Assembly (NCBI GenBank): GCA_963853835.1
Contig: OY970820.1
Location: 17,973,873 to 18,037,872, forward strand
DNA from: Calendula officinalis
Taxonomy: Eukaryota; Streptophyta; Magnoliopsida; Asterales; Asteraceae
DNA length: 64,000 nt
Direction of reading: 5' to 3'
Under the pieces are notes generated by a model. The model was given only the letters and a program-made list of their open reading frames with translations. It was not told the DNA's origin and made no database searches. Below, in pieces: positions 1 through 9,770 of this stretch; position 1 is the stretch's first letter; the number at the start of each line of letters is the position of its first letter. A program made the position numbers and the translations under genes.

Positions 1-1825
1 TTGTTGATCGATTCAAACTCGTAGAAGACTTCTTTCTTCACATGGATGAACTCTTCTCTTTTCTTCAGTTCATCTTGCCTGTTGTTTAGTACAGCAACTA
101 TCTTTTTTCTAAACCAAGCATCTTCTTTCTTGGTTATCATCCATTTAAGGCCCACCAAATGGCTGATAGGAGCTTTTGCCAAATCAGCTTCAGTAATGAA
201 GCATTCCTTGTCATCTGAGTCAGTATACATATATCCAGATGTTGGATATATGGTACTCTTTTGATCCTGAAAAATGAGATTAGGGGGAACAGTATATGTG
301 GGAATTATTCTGAAAGTATTAAGACACTCAGGTTTGTTGTTCCTCATAGCTTCAGTCATCACACTGAGTGCCCTGTATTCTGCTGCATAAAGAATGCCTT
401 TTTCATAGCATATAGCAGATACAGCCCAGATTTCATCCATCATCACTTGGGCTTCAGAAGATCTTGAAGGCATTTCCTTGATCAGTCTAGCAATTTTTAT
501 CCAATCATGAAGTCCCATATTTTGAATGTCATGGAGGAGAAACTTCATTGGAGGACTGACTGGCCCAGTACAAGTTGCAACAATTGAATTATCAACAGTT
601 TTGACCTTTATTTTGTTGACAAACTCATTTAGCCAGTATATGTCTCTTACAGTTGGAAATGCTTTCTTCCTCAGCATACTCATCCTTGTTTCCCTATATC
701 TTGCTCTTTGTGCCACAATGTTCCAGTACTGTTCAAGTAATTCATCTCCAGTTCTTCTTACAGTACGAGATCTTCTTGGAACATCTTCAGACTCAGATTC
801 AGGTTCTTCCTTAACAGGGAAGAACTTTTGGGCCTCAATCTCATCCTCAGCTTCACTCTTTCCCTCAGTAGACTGAGCAGATCTTCTAGGTCTTGAGATC
901 AGAGGAGCTGGATCTTGTTCTTCACTAGATTCTGAGGACATAACCACATTTGTCATTCTTCTGGTTATTGGTCTTCTAGGAATTCTAGAAGGTCCTTCAG
1001 CTTGAGATGAGATAGATTTTCTTGTATGCTCTTCATCATCTGAGAATGATGATGAAGAGGTTTCTTTATTTGCTTCATCTAATGCAAAGTTTAAAAAATC
1101 TTCTGATTCCACTGGATGTTCTTCATCTTCATCATCAGCAATGGGCCACACAAAAGGTCTATAGACCACAATTTGTAAGTTATTTTCTTCTAGAGCAGGT
1201 GGCTCAGTATAAACTTGCTGTGGTTGGTCAGTATGAGTCTCCCCCTGAGCAGATGGCTCAAGTGGGTCTTGAACTTGTAATTCTGACCTTGTTCTTTGTC
1301 TTCTTCTCTCATATTGAATGCGAAATGGCTCAGTATGAGGGCTTTGCTGATGTTGTTGTTCTTGTTGTGGAGGTTGATCTTCATTCAATTTTCTTCTTTT
1401 CTCCCCCTGAGCAGATGGCTCAGTTTGATCAACCTCAGTATCTCTTTGTCTCTTCTCCCCCTTTTTGTTATCATTTGATGAGGAGGGAAGAGGATCAGTA
1501 TCACCACCCATGTCCCCTTCAGGTTGTTCAAGAGTAGGGGAGGGCATGGGCTCAGTTGCAGCATCAGTATCACCAGCACCTCCTTCTCCTTCTCCTTCTT
1601 CATTGTGATCACCATGTGAACCTGGTGGAGTTTGTGGAGGCTGCTGTGGTTGTTGAAGGAGTGATACTGACTGTTTTATTAAGTCAATATCACCACTCAT
1701 CTTGTCCATTCTGGCTAGTATTACATTTTGAGTTTGTTGGATGGCCAGAATGTGCTGCATGATTGCTTGCAGAGTCACTTGATCTGCTGCAGCTTGAGAT
1801 GCCTGAATACCCTGCACAGATGGTG
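1..1825 (-). CDS. ORF3 exon 2 of Sirevirus-like copy A (open, C-terminus cut by window edge)
   Basis: Reading the minus strand from 1825 downward gives about 608 codons without a stop. Copies B and C show that only about two codons and the stop are missing. The N-terminal third is rich in Q, P, E and S (low complexity, with a KKGEKRQR basic patch), followed by acidic serine-rich segments and then a conserved folded-looking C-terminal region of about 230 residues with motifs such as ELLEQYWNIVAQ, VDNSIVATCTGPVSPPMK and GLKWMITK. No signal peptide or membrane segment was seen, so an envelope role is not supported here. Codon phase joins exactly to exon 1 across the intron at 1826-2511. It is homologous to the disrupted copies at 44778-46624 and 48887-50735. 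Function unknown. Confidence 0.75.
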
Positions 1826-2511
1826 CTAAAGAAACAAAAATATAAAACTGGTTAGAATGAAAGGTTTATCAAATAGAATTGTGGTGTTGTTTAATTCTAC
1901 AATCATTTAAACAGAGTCTGTGAAGTCTGTATTTCATCTGGTGTTGGATGAAATATTGTGGACTTGTGCATAGCATGTGTAAGAAGATTTTAGTAAAGGT
2001 GAGTGTGAAAATTTAAGTAGCTCAGTATAGGATAAGTCACATTTACTAAAAGGTTTGGGTGTGGGAATTCGAAGCCTGGGATGTGCTTCTTGTTATTTTC
2101 AATGTTTATCACTCGGTATTAGAGTGATAACAGAAATGTGGCTAAACCCCATTGGATATTTTTGGATTTTGTGGCTTAAGGGTTTGGGATCATTTCTTGA
2201 ATGATGCTACCCAACTCAAAAATAAGTTGGACATCATTCAAGCAGCACCAGTGGGTGTCAGTATGACATCAACCACCATTGTCTCTTTAAATGTTGAGAC
2301 AACTGTAGACTGACAATGATCAATTTAGTGTGCTCAGTATATGAATTTTGCATAGCAGCAGTGGGCTAGCTATGTTGGCCATAAGAGGATTTATATTTGA
2401 AAGATCGTTTGAGACTTTGGTCAGTATTGAGTTGGTACTGGCCAATACTTAGTCTCTATTTGGGAATGAAATATATATATATAAGTTTAAGGGCTTTTTA
2501 GAAATTCATAC
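1826..2511 (-). other. Predicted intron in ORF3 (copy A), 686 bp
   Basis: On the minus strand the donor is CAG|GTATGAAT (intron starts at 2511) and the acceptor is TTTGTTTCTTTAG|CACC (ends at 1826), preceded by a T-rich tract. Exon 1 ends after the first base of a codon; the G left at the exon end plus CA from exon 2 makes GCA (Ala), so splicing preserves frame. Read-through ends at a stop soon after the donor. The same sites occur in copies B and C. A stem-loop, TATCACTC...GAGTGATA, near 2107-2130 is also conserved. Splicing is inferred, not shown. Confidence 0.7.
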
Positions 2512-4054
2512 CTGAGACTCTGTCAGATACCCTTCGAGCATCTGCAGAGGTCGGTGCAGGATCATGTGTTTGTTGATGTGCAGCACCAACATCTTCAATA
2601 CCGACCTCTCTGTCATGCTGAGCACCTTCCAGTGCAGTTCGTGCATATTGAATCTCCACATCAAGAGGAACATGAGGTTCCTCAATTTGTTGAGCAGGTG
2701 GAGCTTGTTCTGGATTGCATAGAATATCTATGCCACTTATGTCTTCACTTGCTGAGGTAGAATGCTCATTCTGATCTTCATCGAATGTGACATGAATGGA
2801 TTCTACAATCATCTTGGTTGAGATGATATACACTCTGAAAGCTTTGGAGTGTGGAGAGTAGCCCATGAACACACCTTCATTTGCTTTGGGAACAAATTTA
2901 TTTAGATTTTGTTTTGTACTGAGTACAAAACATTTACTCCCAAAGATGTGGAAATATTCCACATTAGGAATCTTGCCATTGTATAACTCATATGGAGTCT
3001 TCAGATGTCTTTGGACTATAGTGGCTCTATTCTGAGTGAAATTTGCACAGTTTACAGCTTCAGCCCAGAAACTCAGTGCCAGTCCAGCATGGCATAATAA
3101 AGTTCTTGCAGCTTCAATCAGTGTTCTGTTCTTTCTTTCTACAACACCATTTTGTTGGGGTGTGTAGGCTGCAGAGAAGTTTTGAATGATTCCTTTTTCT
3201 TCACAGAAATCTGCTAATACTGAGTTCTTAAACTCAGTACCATGGTCACTTCTAAGTTGCTTGACCTTATTGCCTTTTTGAAGTTCCTCTCTTTTTATAA
3301 AGGCAATGATTTCTGTTGTTGCATCTGACTTAGTCTTGAGGAAGATGACCCAAGTATATCTTGAGAATTCATCAACTAAGACTAGAGTATAGATCTTTTT
3401 GGCCAAAGATGGTGTGCTGATGGGGCCAAAAAGATCCATATGTATCATAGTAAGAGGTTCATTGATGGAATGATTGACTTTTGACTTGAATGAACTCTTC
3501 TTCTGCTTGCCCATTTCACATGCTGAGCATAACTTATCTTTTGAATAAGTAATTGTGGGCAATCCTCTCACCAGTTTCTTCATACTGAGCTCGTTGATAT
3601 TTCTAAAATTTATGTGAGAGAGTTTCTTGTGCCATAGCCAATGTAATTCTGGCTTGACTTTAGAAAGCAGGCATACTCGAATAGTTGGGCCTATTTCCGA
3701 CAGGTTGACCACATATACGTCTTTTTCTCTTCTAGCAATGAGTACAGGCTGCCCTTTATCATTGTAGATGATTCCTGCAACCTTTCTGAATCGAGCTTCA
3801 TTGTCATCATCACACATCTGGCTAATACTGAGCAGATTGTGTTTAAGACCCTCTACATAGGCAACTCTTTTAAAAGTTATGTTGCCTGCCTTGATCACAC
3901 CATAACCTCTTGTCTTTCCCACCGAGTCATCTCCAAACTTGACAGAAGGACCCTTCTCTGGAGTATAATTAAGAAGGTATTCCATACTGCCTGTCATGTG
4001 TCTTGAGCAGCCACTATCTAAGTACCACTTTCTGTCACCCTGCACAAGACACAA
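2512..4054 (-). CDS. Protease-integrase fused in frame to ORF3 exon 1 remnant (copy A)
   Basis: Domains in order: aspartic protease motif WYLDSGCSRHMTG (residues about 10-22), GAG-pre-integrase HHCC zinc finger (WHKKLSHIN ... CSACEMGK), integrase core with HMDLFGP (D), LRSDHGTEF (D) and QQNGVVERKNRTL (E), then the integrase C-terminal region to DISGIDILCNPE. At 2708-2714 the frame passes directly into the last ~70 codons of ORF3 exon 1 (AQQIEEPHVPLDVEIQ), which in copies B and C lie more than 3 kb downstream. All RT and RNase H sequence is missing. The junction carries the 7-base sequence TCCAGAA found at both parental sites, suggesting microhomology deletion or template switching. The frame lies -1 to gag, and no secure start codon is visible; 4054 is only the first Met. 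Confidence 0.85.
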
Positions 4055-4062
4055 AATAAGAA

Positions 4063-6636
4063 TTAGTTCCTTTTAGGAACCCATTTTTGAATGGGACCTT
4101 TGGTGGGATAAACACAATTTGACTTGATCTCTTTAGGTGGAGAGGTCGGTATCACTTCAGGGGTAACTTTAGAAGTTTTCTTTGGTGATACTGACTTAGT
4201 TTCTCTCCTTTTCTTTGGTACTGAGTACCTAGTGCTTGAGAGATCAGTCCAGCATTCATCTCCCTTATGACCAGTATGATGACATCTATAACATTTTCTA
4301 GGTCTATTTCTAAACATATTTTCATATGGTATTTTAGAAAAATGTTTCACTTTTGGTAGGTCAGTATGAACGAGTTTTGCAAATTGTTTACTTAAAGATT
4401 TGACCTGATCACCAAGTGTTTTTAAAACATTAATTTTGTTATTTCTAATAGATGCATTAATATTGTTTTTAACTGGTTTAGGAGATGGATGATCTGGTTG
4501 TTTATTTTTATTTGGCAGAGAAGTCTTTCTAATTTTATTAGTGGTAGACTTCTTGTCTTTGCCAACTAAGGACCTAGTTGAAGTTGTCTTTTGTTTATCA
4601 TGTTTTGAAGGGACAACTTTAACAGGTACTTTAGATGTCTCAGTATTTGATGTTTCTGTTCCTGCAACTTCTGTATTTGATGAAACATGTGAGATAGAAG
4701 TTGTTTTATTATCATTATATAATTCAAAAGTTGTTGTATTAAATAATAATTCAAAAGGTGGAACAGCAGAAGTGTCATACTGAACTATTGGTAGCTCGGT
4801 ATCAGAAATTTCTGTTATTTGAAATTCAATACTGAGTTCTTGTAGCTCAGTATAGCACTTTGAGCAGATGGAAGGACCAATAGGTTTTTCTAAAATTTCA
4901 TTTTCTTCATCATCTGACTCAGTTTGACATCCAACTTCACATAAAGTTTTAGCTTTTACAAAATTAATAGGGTTCATAGTAGAAAACTCTTCAAATAAAT
5001 CAGCAAAATTGTTCCTGCTTTTAAATTGAGGATCAACACCAAGTGCAGCCCTCACATTTTCTGGAAATTGTTCATTTAAACATTTATTTAATTTTATTGA
5101 AGCATTTCCCCAAGATTTACACTGTTTTTCAAATTTCTCTTTTTCAAGTTTGTGTAAATGAGCTTTATCAGCTAATCTTTGGTTAATGTCTTTTAAATCT
5201 GAAAAATTTAATTCTAAATCTTTATATTTTGCTAGTTTATCCAAGTTTTCATTATTTACCCTTTCAAGTTCTTTAATTGTTAATTTTAAAGCTTTTTCTT
5301 TTTGTACAGAAGTTTTAAGATCAACAAGTATATACTCAAAAATCTTGGTTTTTTCATTCACAGAATAAGTTTGAAAGGAACTTACCTTGTACAACTGAGT
5401 GGAATCCCAATCAGTATGAACACTCATCCTCTCAGCCTCTTTGATATCCTTTTCAAAGGAACTCTTCAAATCATCTTCAGTGAAAGCCATAAAGGCTTTA
5501 TTTTCAATCTGCTCTTCATCATCACTTAACTCTTCATCCATCCAGGCTTCTGAGTAAAGTGCTTGATGAAGTGCTCCATTTCCTTCTGCCCTCTTTCCCT
5601 TGCTCCAATTCTTCAGCTTGACATATTTGTCTCTATATCTTTTTGCTCGGTATGCAATCTTGTCATTTTGGTCAGTCTCAGAAGACTTAGTATGACAATT
5701 TGCAGCAATATGTCCAGGCTTTCCACACCTATAGCACAGACCTGATCTAGGGTCAGTATTAGAAGAGCTAACACCAAGCCTCTTCTTCTTCAACTGATCC
5801 AGCTTCATAGACATGAGAGCCATTTGAGTTTCAAGCTCTTCTGCCTCAGCATCAGCAAGATCAACTTCTGGTTCTTCTGGCTCAGTCACAGTATAAGCCT
5901 GTTGCACAACTAGAGCCATACCAGTGGAAGACTTGTCAGTTTTCTTCCAGTTGATCAGTCTTGCAGCATTATTCTCCTCATGATTCAGCATTAAACCATA
6001 CAAAGTTTGAAGAGTGTATGACTCAATGTTGTTAGCAGCATTGACAGAGTTTGTCATGTCAAGAAATTGTTGAGGAAGGCTATCCAGAAACTTTTGAACA
6101 AGCTCTCCTTCCTCTTTCACAATGCCTACACTGATTAAATCATGGATAACAGTATTGAACCTGTTATAGAGAGTGGTGATGTCTTCATTTGGAGTTGAAA
6201 AGAAATTTTCATATTTCCTTCTCATGTTGCTTTTTCTTTGCAACTTCACCTTTGCTGTACCTTCATAAGTGACTGATAGGCTATCCCACATAGCCTTTGC
6301 TGTTGGCAATTTCATAATTGCATTAAGTATCTCTTTTGTAACAGCATTACCAATCACTCCTTTAGCTCTGGAGTCTAAATCATACAACTGACGGTCAGTA
6401 TCAGTCCAGTTGTGCTTTAGTTTAGGTACAGATCTTATGCCTTCAGGAGCATCATCAGTAGCAGCAACTGGTTCCACAGTTTGTGGAATGATGGGACCAT
6501 CATTTAGCACAGTGAGCATCTCATGATGAATAGATTCAAGATACCACTGAGCTTTGAGCTTCCATTGATGGAAGTCTTTTCCATCAAAGATGGGTACTCC
6601 CTTTCCAGACATAACTGGTGCAATAATTGTAGACAT
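4063..6636 (-). CDS. gag: GAG capsid/nucleocapsid protein, intact (copy A)
   Basis: 857 codons, complete from Met to TAA. The N-terminal half carries the retrotransposon gag capsid region (FDGKDFHQWKLKAQWYLES, then AKAMWDSLSVTYEG and FLDSLPQQFLDM). There are two CCHC zinc knuckles: CYRCGKPGHIAANC near residue 300 and CYRCHHTGHKGDEC near residue 780. Between them lies a long charged, probably coiled-coil stretch (KTSVQKEKALKLTIKELERVN and beyond). Gag forms the cytoplasmic particle and binds element RNA. At 857 residues with widely spaced knuckles it is large for a copia gag, which fits sireviruses. The start lies about 100 bp inside the primer site, and copy B has the same start. Copies B and C of this gene are broken. 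Confidence 0.9.
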   Translation of the reverse strand: MSTIIAPVMSGKGVPIFDGKDFHQWKLKAQWYLESIHHEMLTVLNDGPIIPQTVEPVAATDDAPEGIRSVPKLKHNWTDTDRQLYDLDSRAKGVIGNAVTKEILNAIMKLPTAKAMWDSLSVTYEGTAKVKLQRKSNMRRKYENFFSTPNEDITTLYNRFNTVIHDLISVGIVKEEGELVQKFLDSLPQQFLDMTNSVNAANNIESYTLQTLYGLMLNHEENNAARLINWKKTDKSSTGMALVVQQAYTVTEPEEPEVDLADAEAEELETQMALMSMKLDQLKKKRLGVSSSNTDPRSGLCYRCGKPGHIAANCHTKSSETDQNDKIAYRAKRYRDKYVKLKNWSKGKRAEGNGALHQALYSEAWMDEELSDDEEQIENKAFMAFTEDDLKSSFEKDIKEAERMSVHTDWDSTQLYKVSSFQTYSVNEKTKIFEYILVDLKTSVQKEKALKLTIKELERVNNENLDKLAKYKDLELNFSDLKDINQRLADKAHLHKLEKEKFEKQCKSWGNASIKLNKCLNEQFPENVRAALGVDPQFKSRNNFADLFEEFSTMNPINFVKAKTLCEVGCQTESDDEENEILEKPIGPSICSKCYTELQELSIEFQITEISDTELPIVQYDTSAVPPFELLFNTTTFELYNDNKTTSISHVSSNTEVAGTETSNTETSKVPVKVVPSKHDKQKTTSTRSLVGKDKKSTTNKIRKTSLPNKNKQPDHPSPKPVKNNINASIRNNKINVLKTLGDQVKSLSKQFAKLVHTDLPKVKHFSKIPYENMFRNRPRKCYRCHHTGHKGDECWTDLSSTRYSVPKKRRETKSVSPKKTSKVTPEVIPTSPPKEIKSNCVYPTKGPIQKWVPKRN

Positions 6637-6720
6637 TTTGGATTTTTGAGTGTTGGAGGGATAGATGTAGGAAATGGCTGCCAGGGTTATAGATCAACTA
6701 AATAGAAGATTATTTAGCCT

Positions 6721-6732
6721 GCTCTGATACCA
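6721..6732 (-). other. Primer-binding site, copy A
   Basis: The minus strand reads TGGTATCAGAGC, complementary to the 3' end of initiator tRNA-Met, two bases inside the 5' LTR. This fixes the orientation of copy A. Confidence 0.9.
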
Positions 6733-6734
6733 GT

Positions 6735-7232
6735 TGTTAGGTCACAACAACCCTGGTTTATAATGTTAATTGATAGATTATTATACTTAGAGAAATATTA
6801 AAGTGATAACACAAGAATATAGTCAATGTATAAATCCACTAAGTGTGGTATGCTGCGGAAAAGCAATACCACTGATCAATTACAAAAGATGTGAATGTGT
6901 AAAGTAAATTGGTAAGTACTCCTTTGCAAGATGATCTCTATTTATAATGTTATAGAGATCTTACATAATGAGCAAAGGAGTAACCGAAGGACTAAGTAAG
7001 GAAAATGACTAAGATCAAGGGATTTGATCTTAGTCCGTTACTATACTGAGTATCACTCAGTCCTTCTACTCAGTATCACTATCTGATACTGAGTACTGAT
7101 ACTGAGTTCCAATACTGATCACTCAGTATCAGACCTAAAACTTAGCTATATTATTCTACATATAAGTCAAAGCTAGTCTAGGTTGTTTTGTTATCTTAAG
7201 ATCCAAAAGGGGTAAGGTTTTTTGCCTTAACA
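6735..7232 (-). repeat. 5' LTR of copy A (498 bp)
   Basis: The minus strand runs TGTTAAGGC...CCTAACA, matching the LTRs of copy B at 35029-35526 and 46709-47206. It opens with a small hairpin (AAGGC...GCCTT). A TATA-like box sits in the loop of an inverted repeat (GATCTCTA ... TAGAGATC, about 6936-6960). A dense run of ACTGAG/CTCAGT motifs lies at 7045-7126. Confidence 0.92.
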
Positions 7233-8153
7233 CAGCATCATCAGGATTCAGCCGGAATTCGTTGGGTTCTCACTCGAGATCCCAATTGGAAGGATTACAA
7301 TCAGAAGCTGTATCAGCATCTGAGTGCAGTCCTTCTCATTTTCATTCTTACAGTGTTTTTCCAGGAACTCTACCAACAATTGGAGTTCCTATCCAGACAC
7401 TTCCGGCTGACTCTCTTTTTCCCTTTCCTTTCATCCACTCTCTCTGCTGATTTCTCAACAAGTCAGCAGACTTCAAAACGGCAATCTCGTTCTTCAGGAG
7501 TTAGTGCCGGCTCCACACCTCTGCGTAGCTCCTCGACCGATTCATTATCTGTCGTTGTAACACGGGAACAAACTCCACAAGCAACCTCAGTCTCTCAACA
7601 GACTGTTGGTGAAGTTTTCGGCTCAACCCAAGCCACCCGAGAGTCAGCTGCACACACACCACCCCCAACTTCTTCATCACTCCCTGAGTCTTCAGCTGAT
7701 GATAGATTGATTGGAAACCAAGTCAATCTTGAAGCTGACCCTTTTGTTTCCCACGACGTCACCGGCTTTCACCAGCTAGTGATCAAGGAAACCACCACCG
7801 CCAATGAAGAGACAACTTTAAACCAAGTTGTTACTGAGGCATCCACCCTAGCTGCCAGTGATCGCGAAAGTAATCGCCAACTGAGCTGTGAGGCAGCTAA
7901 CCAACCACCCAGAGGAACTCTTCCTCCAGCCTCCATACCAGTATCGCCGGCTGGTGAGACAGAAGCTCCAGAGATTCAAACAGCTTTTCATCTAATGTTT
8001 GAATCGACTGATGATTTCATTCAGTCTCATTATTCGTCATCTGACGAAGAACATTCTGAGCTTCAAATTGCTTTGACAACTGATGTCGGCACTTCTGTTA
8101 CAACCCCAGAAGTTTCAGTTAGACCCAACTCACCCCCCAAAGTGAAATTGTGA
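7233..8153 (+). pseudogene. Unidentified ORF interrupted by copy A
   Basis: The frame is open from the LTR boundary at 7233 to a stop at 8151-8153 (307 codons); no upstream start is visible because copy A was inserted here. The first 40 residues look like ordinary protein (WVLTRDPNWKDYNQKLYQHL), followed by a hydrophobic stretch and then a long Ser/Thr/Pro/Glu-rich tail ending SVRPNSPPKVKL. GC content is higher than in the flanks. I do not recognise a family. It could be the distal part of a host gene, or of another element's accessory ORF. The 5' half should lie to the left of the window, beyond copy A. Confidence 0.45.
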
Positions 8154-8156
8154 TTA

Positions 8157-8370
8157 TCGGTTTCGGTTCGGTTCGGTTCGGTTCGGTTTTGGTTTGATTA
8201 TTTTAGGCCAAATGTTCATCATTTTTTGAAAACCGAACCGAACCAATAGAACCGATAACGATGAATTTTCAAAACCGAACCGATAACATATTATCGGTTT
8301 CGCTTCGGTTCGGTTTCGGTCGGTTTTCGGTTCGGTTCGGTTTTTTTGGTCCAAATGCTCACCCCTAGAC
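8157..8370. repeat. CGGTT-rich inverted repeat, probable MITE-like element
   Basis: Runs of (CGGTT)n occur at both ends of this block with the complementary (AACCG)n runs between them (8230-8290), so the block can fold on itself. It ends in TGCTCACCCCTA, a terminus I recall from non-autonomous DNA elements in many plants. No clear target duplication was found. Its start abuts the stop codon of the preceding ORF. Confidence 0.5.
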
Positions 8371-9498
8371 CATCGGTGTAATTTACTCTTAAATAATTGT
8401 TGTAAAGATGCATAAAAATACTATTCAATCATAGGACTTATAACTTCAGCAGAAAGCTTGGTTCTAAAAGGCTAGCTTTGGCTTTCATCATGACATGCTA
8501 AGGCTCGAGGTTTGACCATGCCGCCACGTTATGGTCCAAGACTCGGGCGTAAGGCTTGAATATAGTGAGGTCCAACTTTACTCTCATTTACCCATAATAA
8601 GTTGTGTTTTAAACGTATTAAATTAACTGAATAAAACATGATGTATATACATTGGTAACCTGTAAAGTTATTTTAATAGTTGGGCATGGAATACTTTGAT
8701 CACGTAAATGTATATATATGCTATCCTAGCATCTTTTGTCTATAAACTTACACATCTTTCATTAATTATTTTGGAGGCAAAATATTATCTATCACAAATA
8801 TTTAAAAGACAGATTCTAAGCCAGCCAATTTGTAAACAACAAATTAGAAACCAAGAAATAAACACATAAAAACTCGGGGGTAACAAGTTGCCACGCAACA
8901 TTCAGCTGACCCAAGAACAAATCACAGCCGAAGACAATATTACCATTAAGTCTGCACGGACCAAAATAGCCCTGACCCATCACGACCTGATCGAGAGACA
9001 CATGTATCACACACTGAGAGACACAGTTATAGTAGTTGAAACTTGAAGTCGATCATAATCATTTAATTAATGAAGCAATTTAAATTAACGTTGAATAACG
9101 TTAAGTCAAATGGCCCAAATGGGTGATGGTCCTTGTTAACATCCATTGAACATTATTTTTTTTTTTTTTTGAACGGCATAACATTATTAATTAATTAATG
9201 TAAGAGGTTCCACGGTTGACCACAATAAAATGTATCACTATTATTGTTAGTTATATGTAAGGATTCCGGTTGAATATTTCTTTCCTGCAAATATGAACCT
9301 AAATCCGACTTGAATTGCATTACAAATATGTACATAACCTCTTTTGGCCATGTACCACCAATCAGGTATATTGGGGTTGTAAATACAACAATTTAATGTA
9401 CATGTTAGTGGTGTCCGGGTTAAAAAAGGCAGCCAACAACATTTAAATTAGTCTAATATGAACTTCAAGAATAATAATGAGGTCAAAGCAAAATGTGG
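8371..9498. other. AT-rich noncoding spacer
   Basis: No coding region with recognisable motifs on either strand. It contains one very short retroposon-like insertion at 9149-9188, listed separately, and otherwise unremarkable AT-rich sequence. Confidence 0.6.
9149..9188 (-). mobile_element. Minute 5'-truncated retroposon insertion
   Basis: A 22-bp insert, 13 T residues followed by GAACGGCAT, is flanked by a perfect 9-bp duplication AACATTATT (9149-9157 and 9180-9188). On the minus strand this is a retroposon 3' end with a poly(A) tail, consistent with extreme 5' truncation during LINE-mediated integration. Confidence 0.5.
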
Positions 9499-9507
9499 TT
9501 TTGTAGT

Positions 9508-9694
9508 GGGCAAAATGTATAGAAGGGTAACATACTTTCCATTAAAGTTTATTTAAGGGTACACACTTTTATTTTGATTACTAAAGGGTAATATACATTT
9601 CATCAAAGTTTATTTAAGGGTATGTACTTTTATTTTGATTACTAAAGGGTAACCTACTTTCATAAATGTATATAAAAAGGTAAAATGTGACTTG
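9508..9694 (+). repeat. Left terminal inverted repeat of Mutator-like element
   Basis: Complementary to 14374-14560. It is built of internal tandem units of about 62 bp (GGTAAyatActttc ... AAAGTTTATTTAAGGGTA ... TTTATTTTGATTACTAAA), so the arm is a subrepeat array as in foldback-type elements. Confidence 0.75.
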
Positions 9695-9770
9695 TAAAAC
9701 CGGTTACCAGTATTCATTTGTTACATTCACGTGACTTTTTAAGGCTTATACAATTAGTTTTGTTTCACAG

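Larger units (their letters stand above)
1..7232 (-). mobile_element. Sirevirus-like Ty1/copia element, copy A (RT-less deletion derivative, partial)
   Basis: Seen: read on the minus strand, the order is 5' LTR (6735-7232), Met-tRNA primer site, gag, protease-integrase fused to the end of ORF3, an intron and ORF3 exon 2. The window edge cuts it two codons before the expected ORF3 stop, so the 3' LTR is outside. Compared with copies B and C (35029-47206 and 48304-58302) it lacks all of RT, RNase H, the pol-ORF3 spacer and most of ORF3 exon 1. Every remaining frame is open. The right flank starts CAGCA, the presumed target-site repeat, whose partner is outside. Family: integrase core wording and the extra 3' ORF fit the SIRE/Maximus (Sirevirus) lineage, although the 498-bp LTR is short for that group. 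Confidence 0.85.

Noticed and set aside
1022..1537. 171-codon plus-strand frame inside copy A
   Set aside because: It is antisense to the conserved ORF3 exon 2; its low-complexity content follows from the opposite strand.
8154..8354. 66-codon minus-strand frame rich in RTEPN
   Set aside because: It is the translation of the CGGTT repeat.
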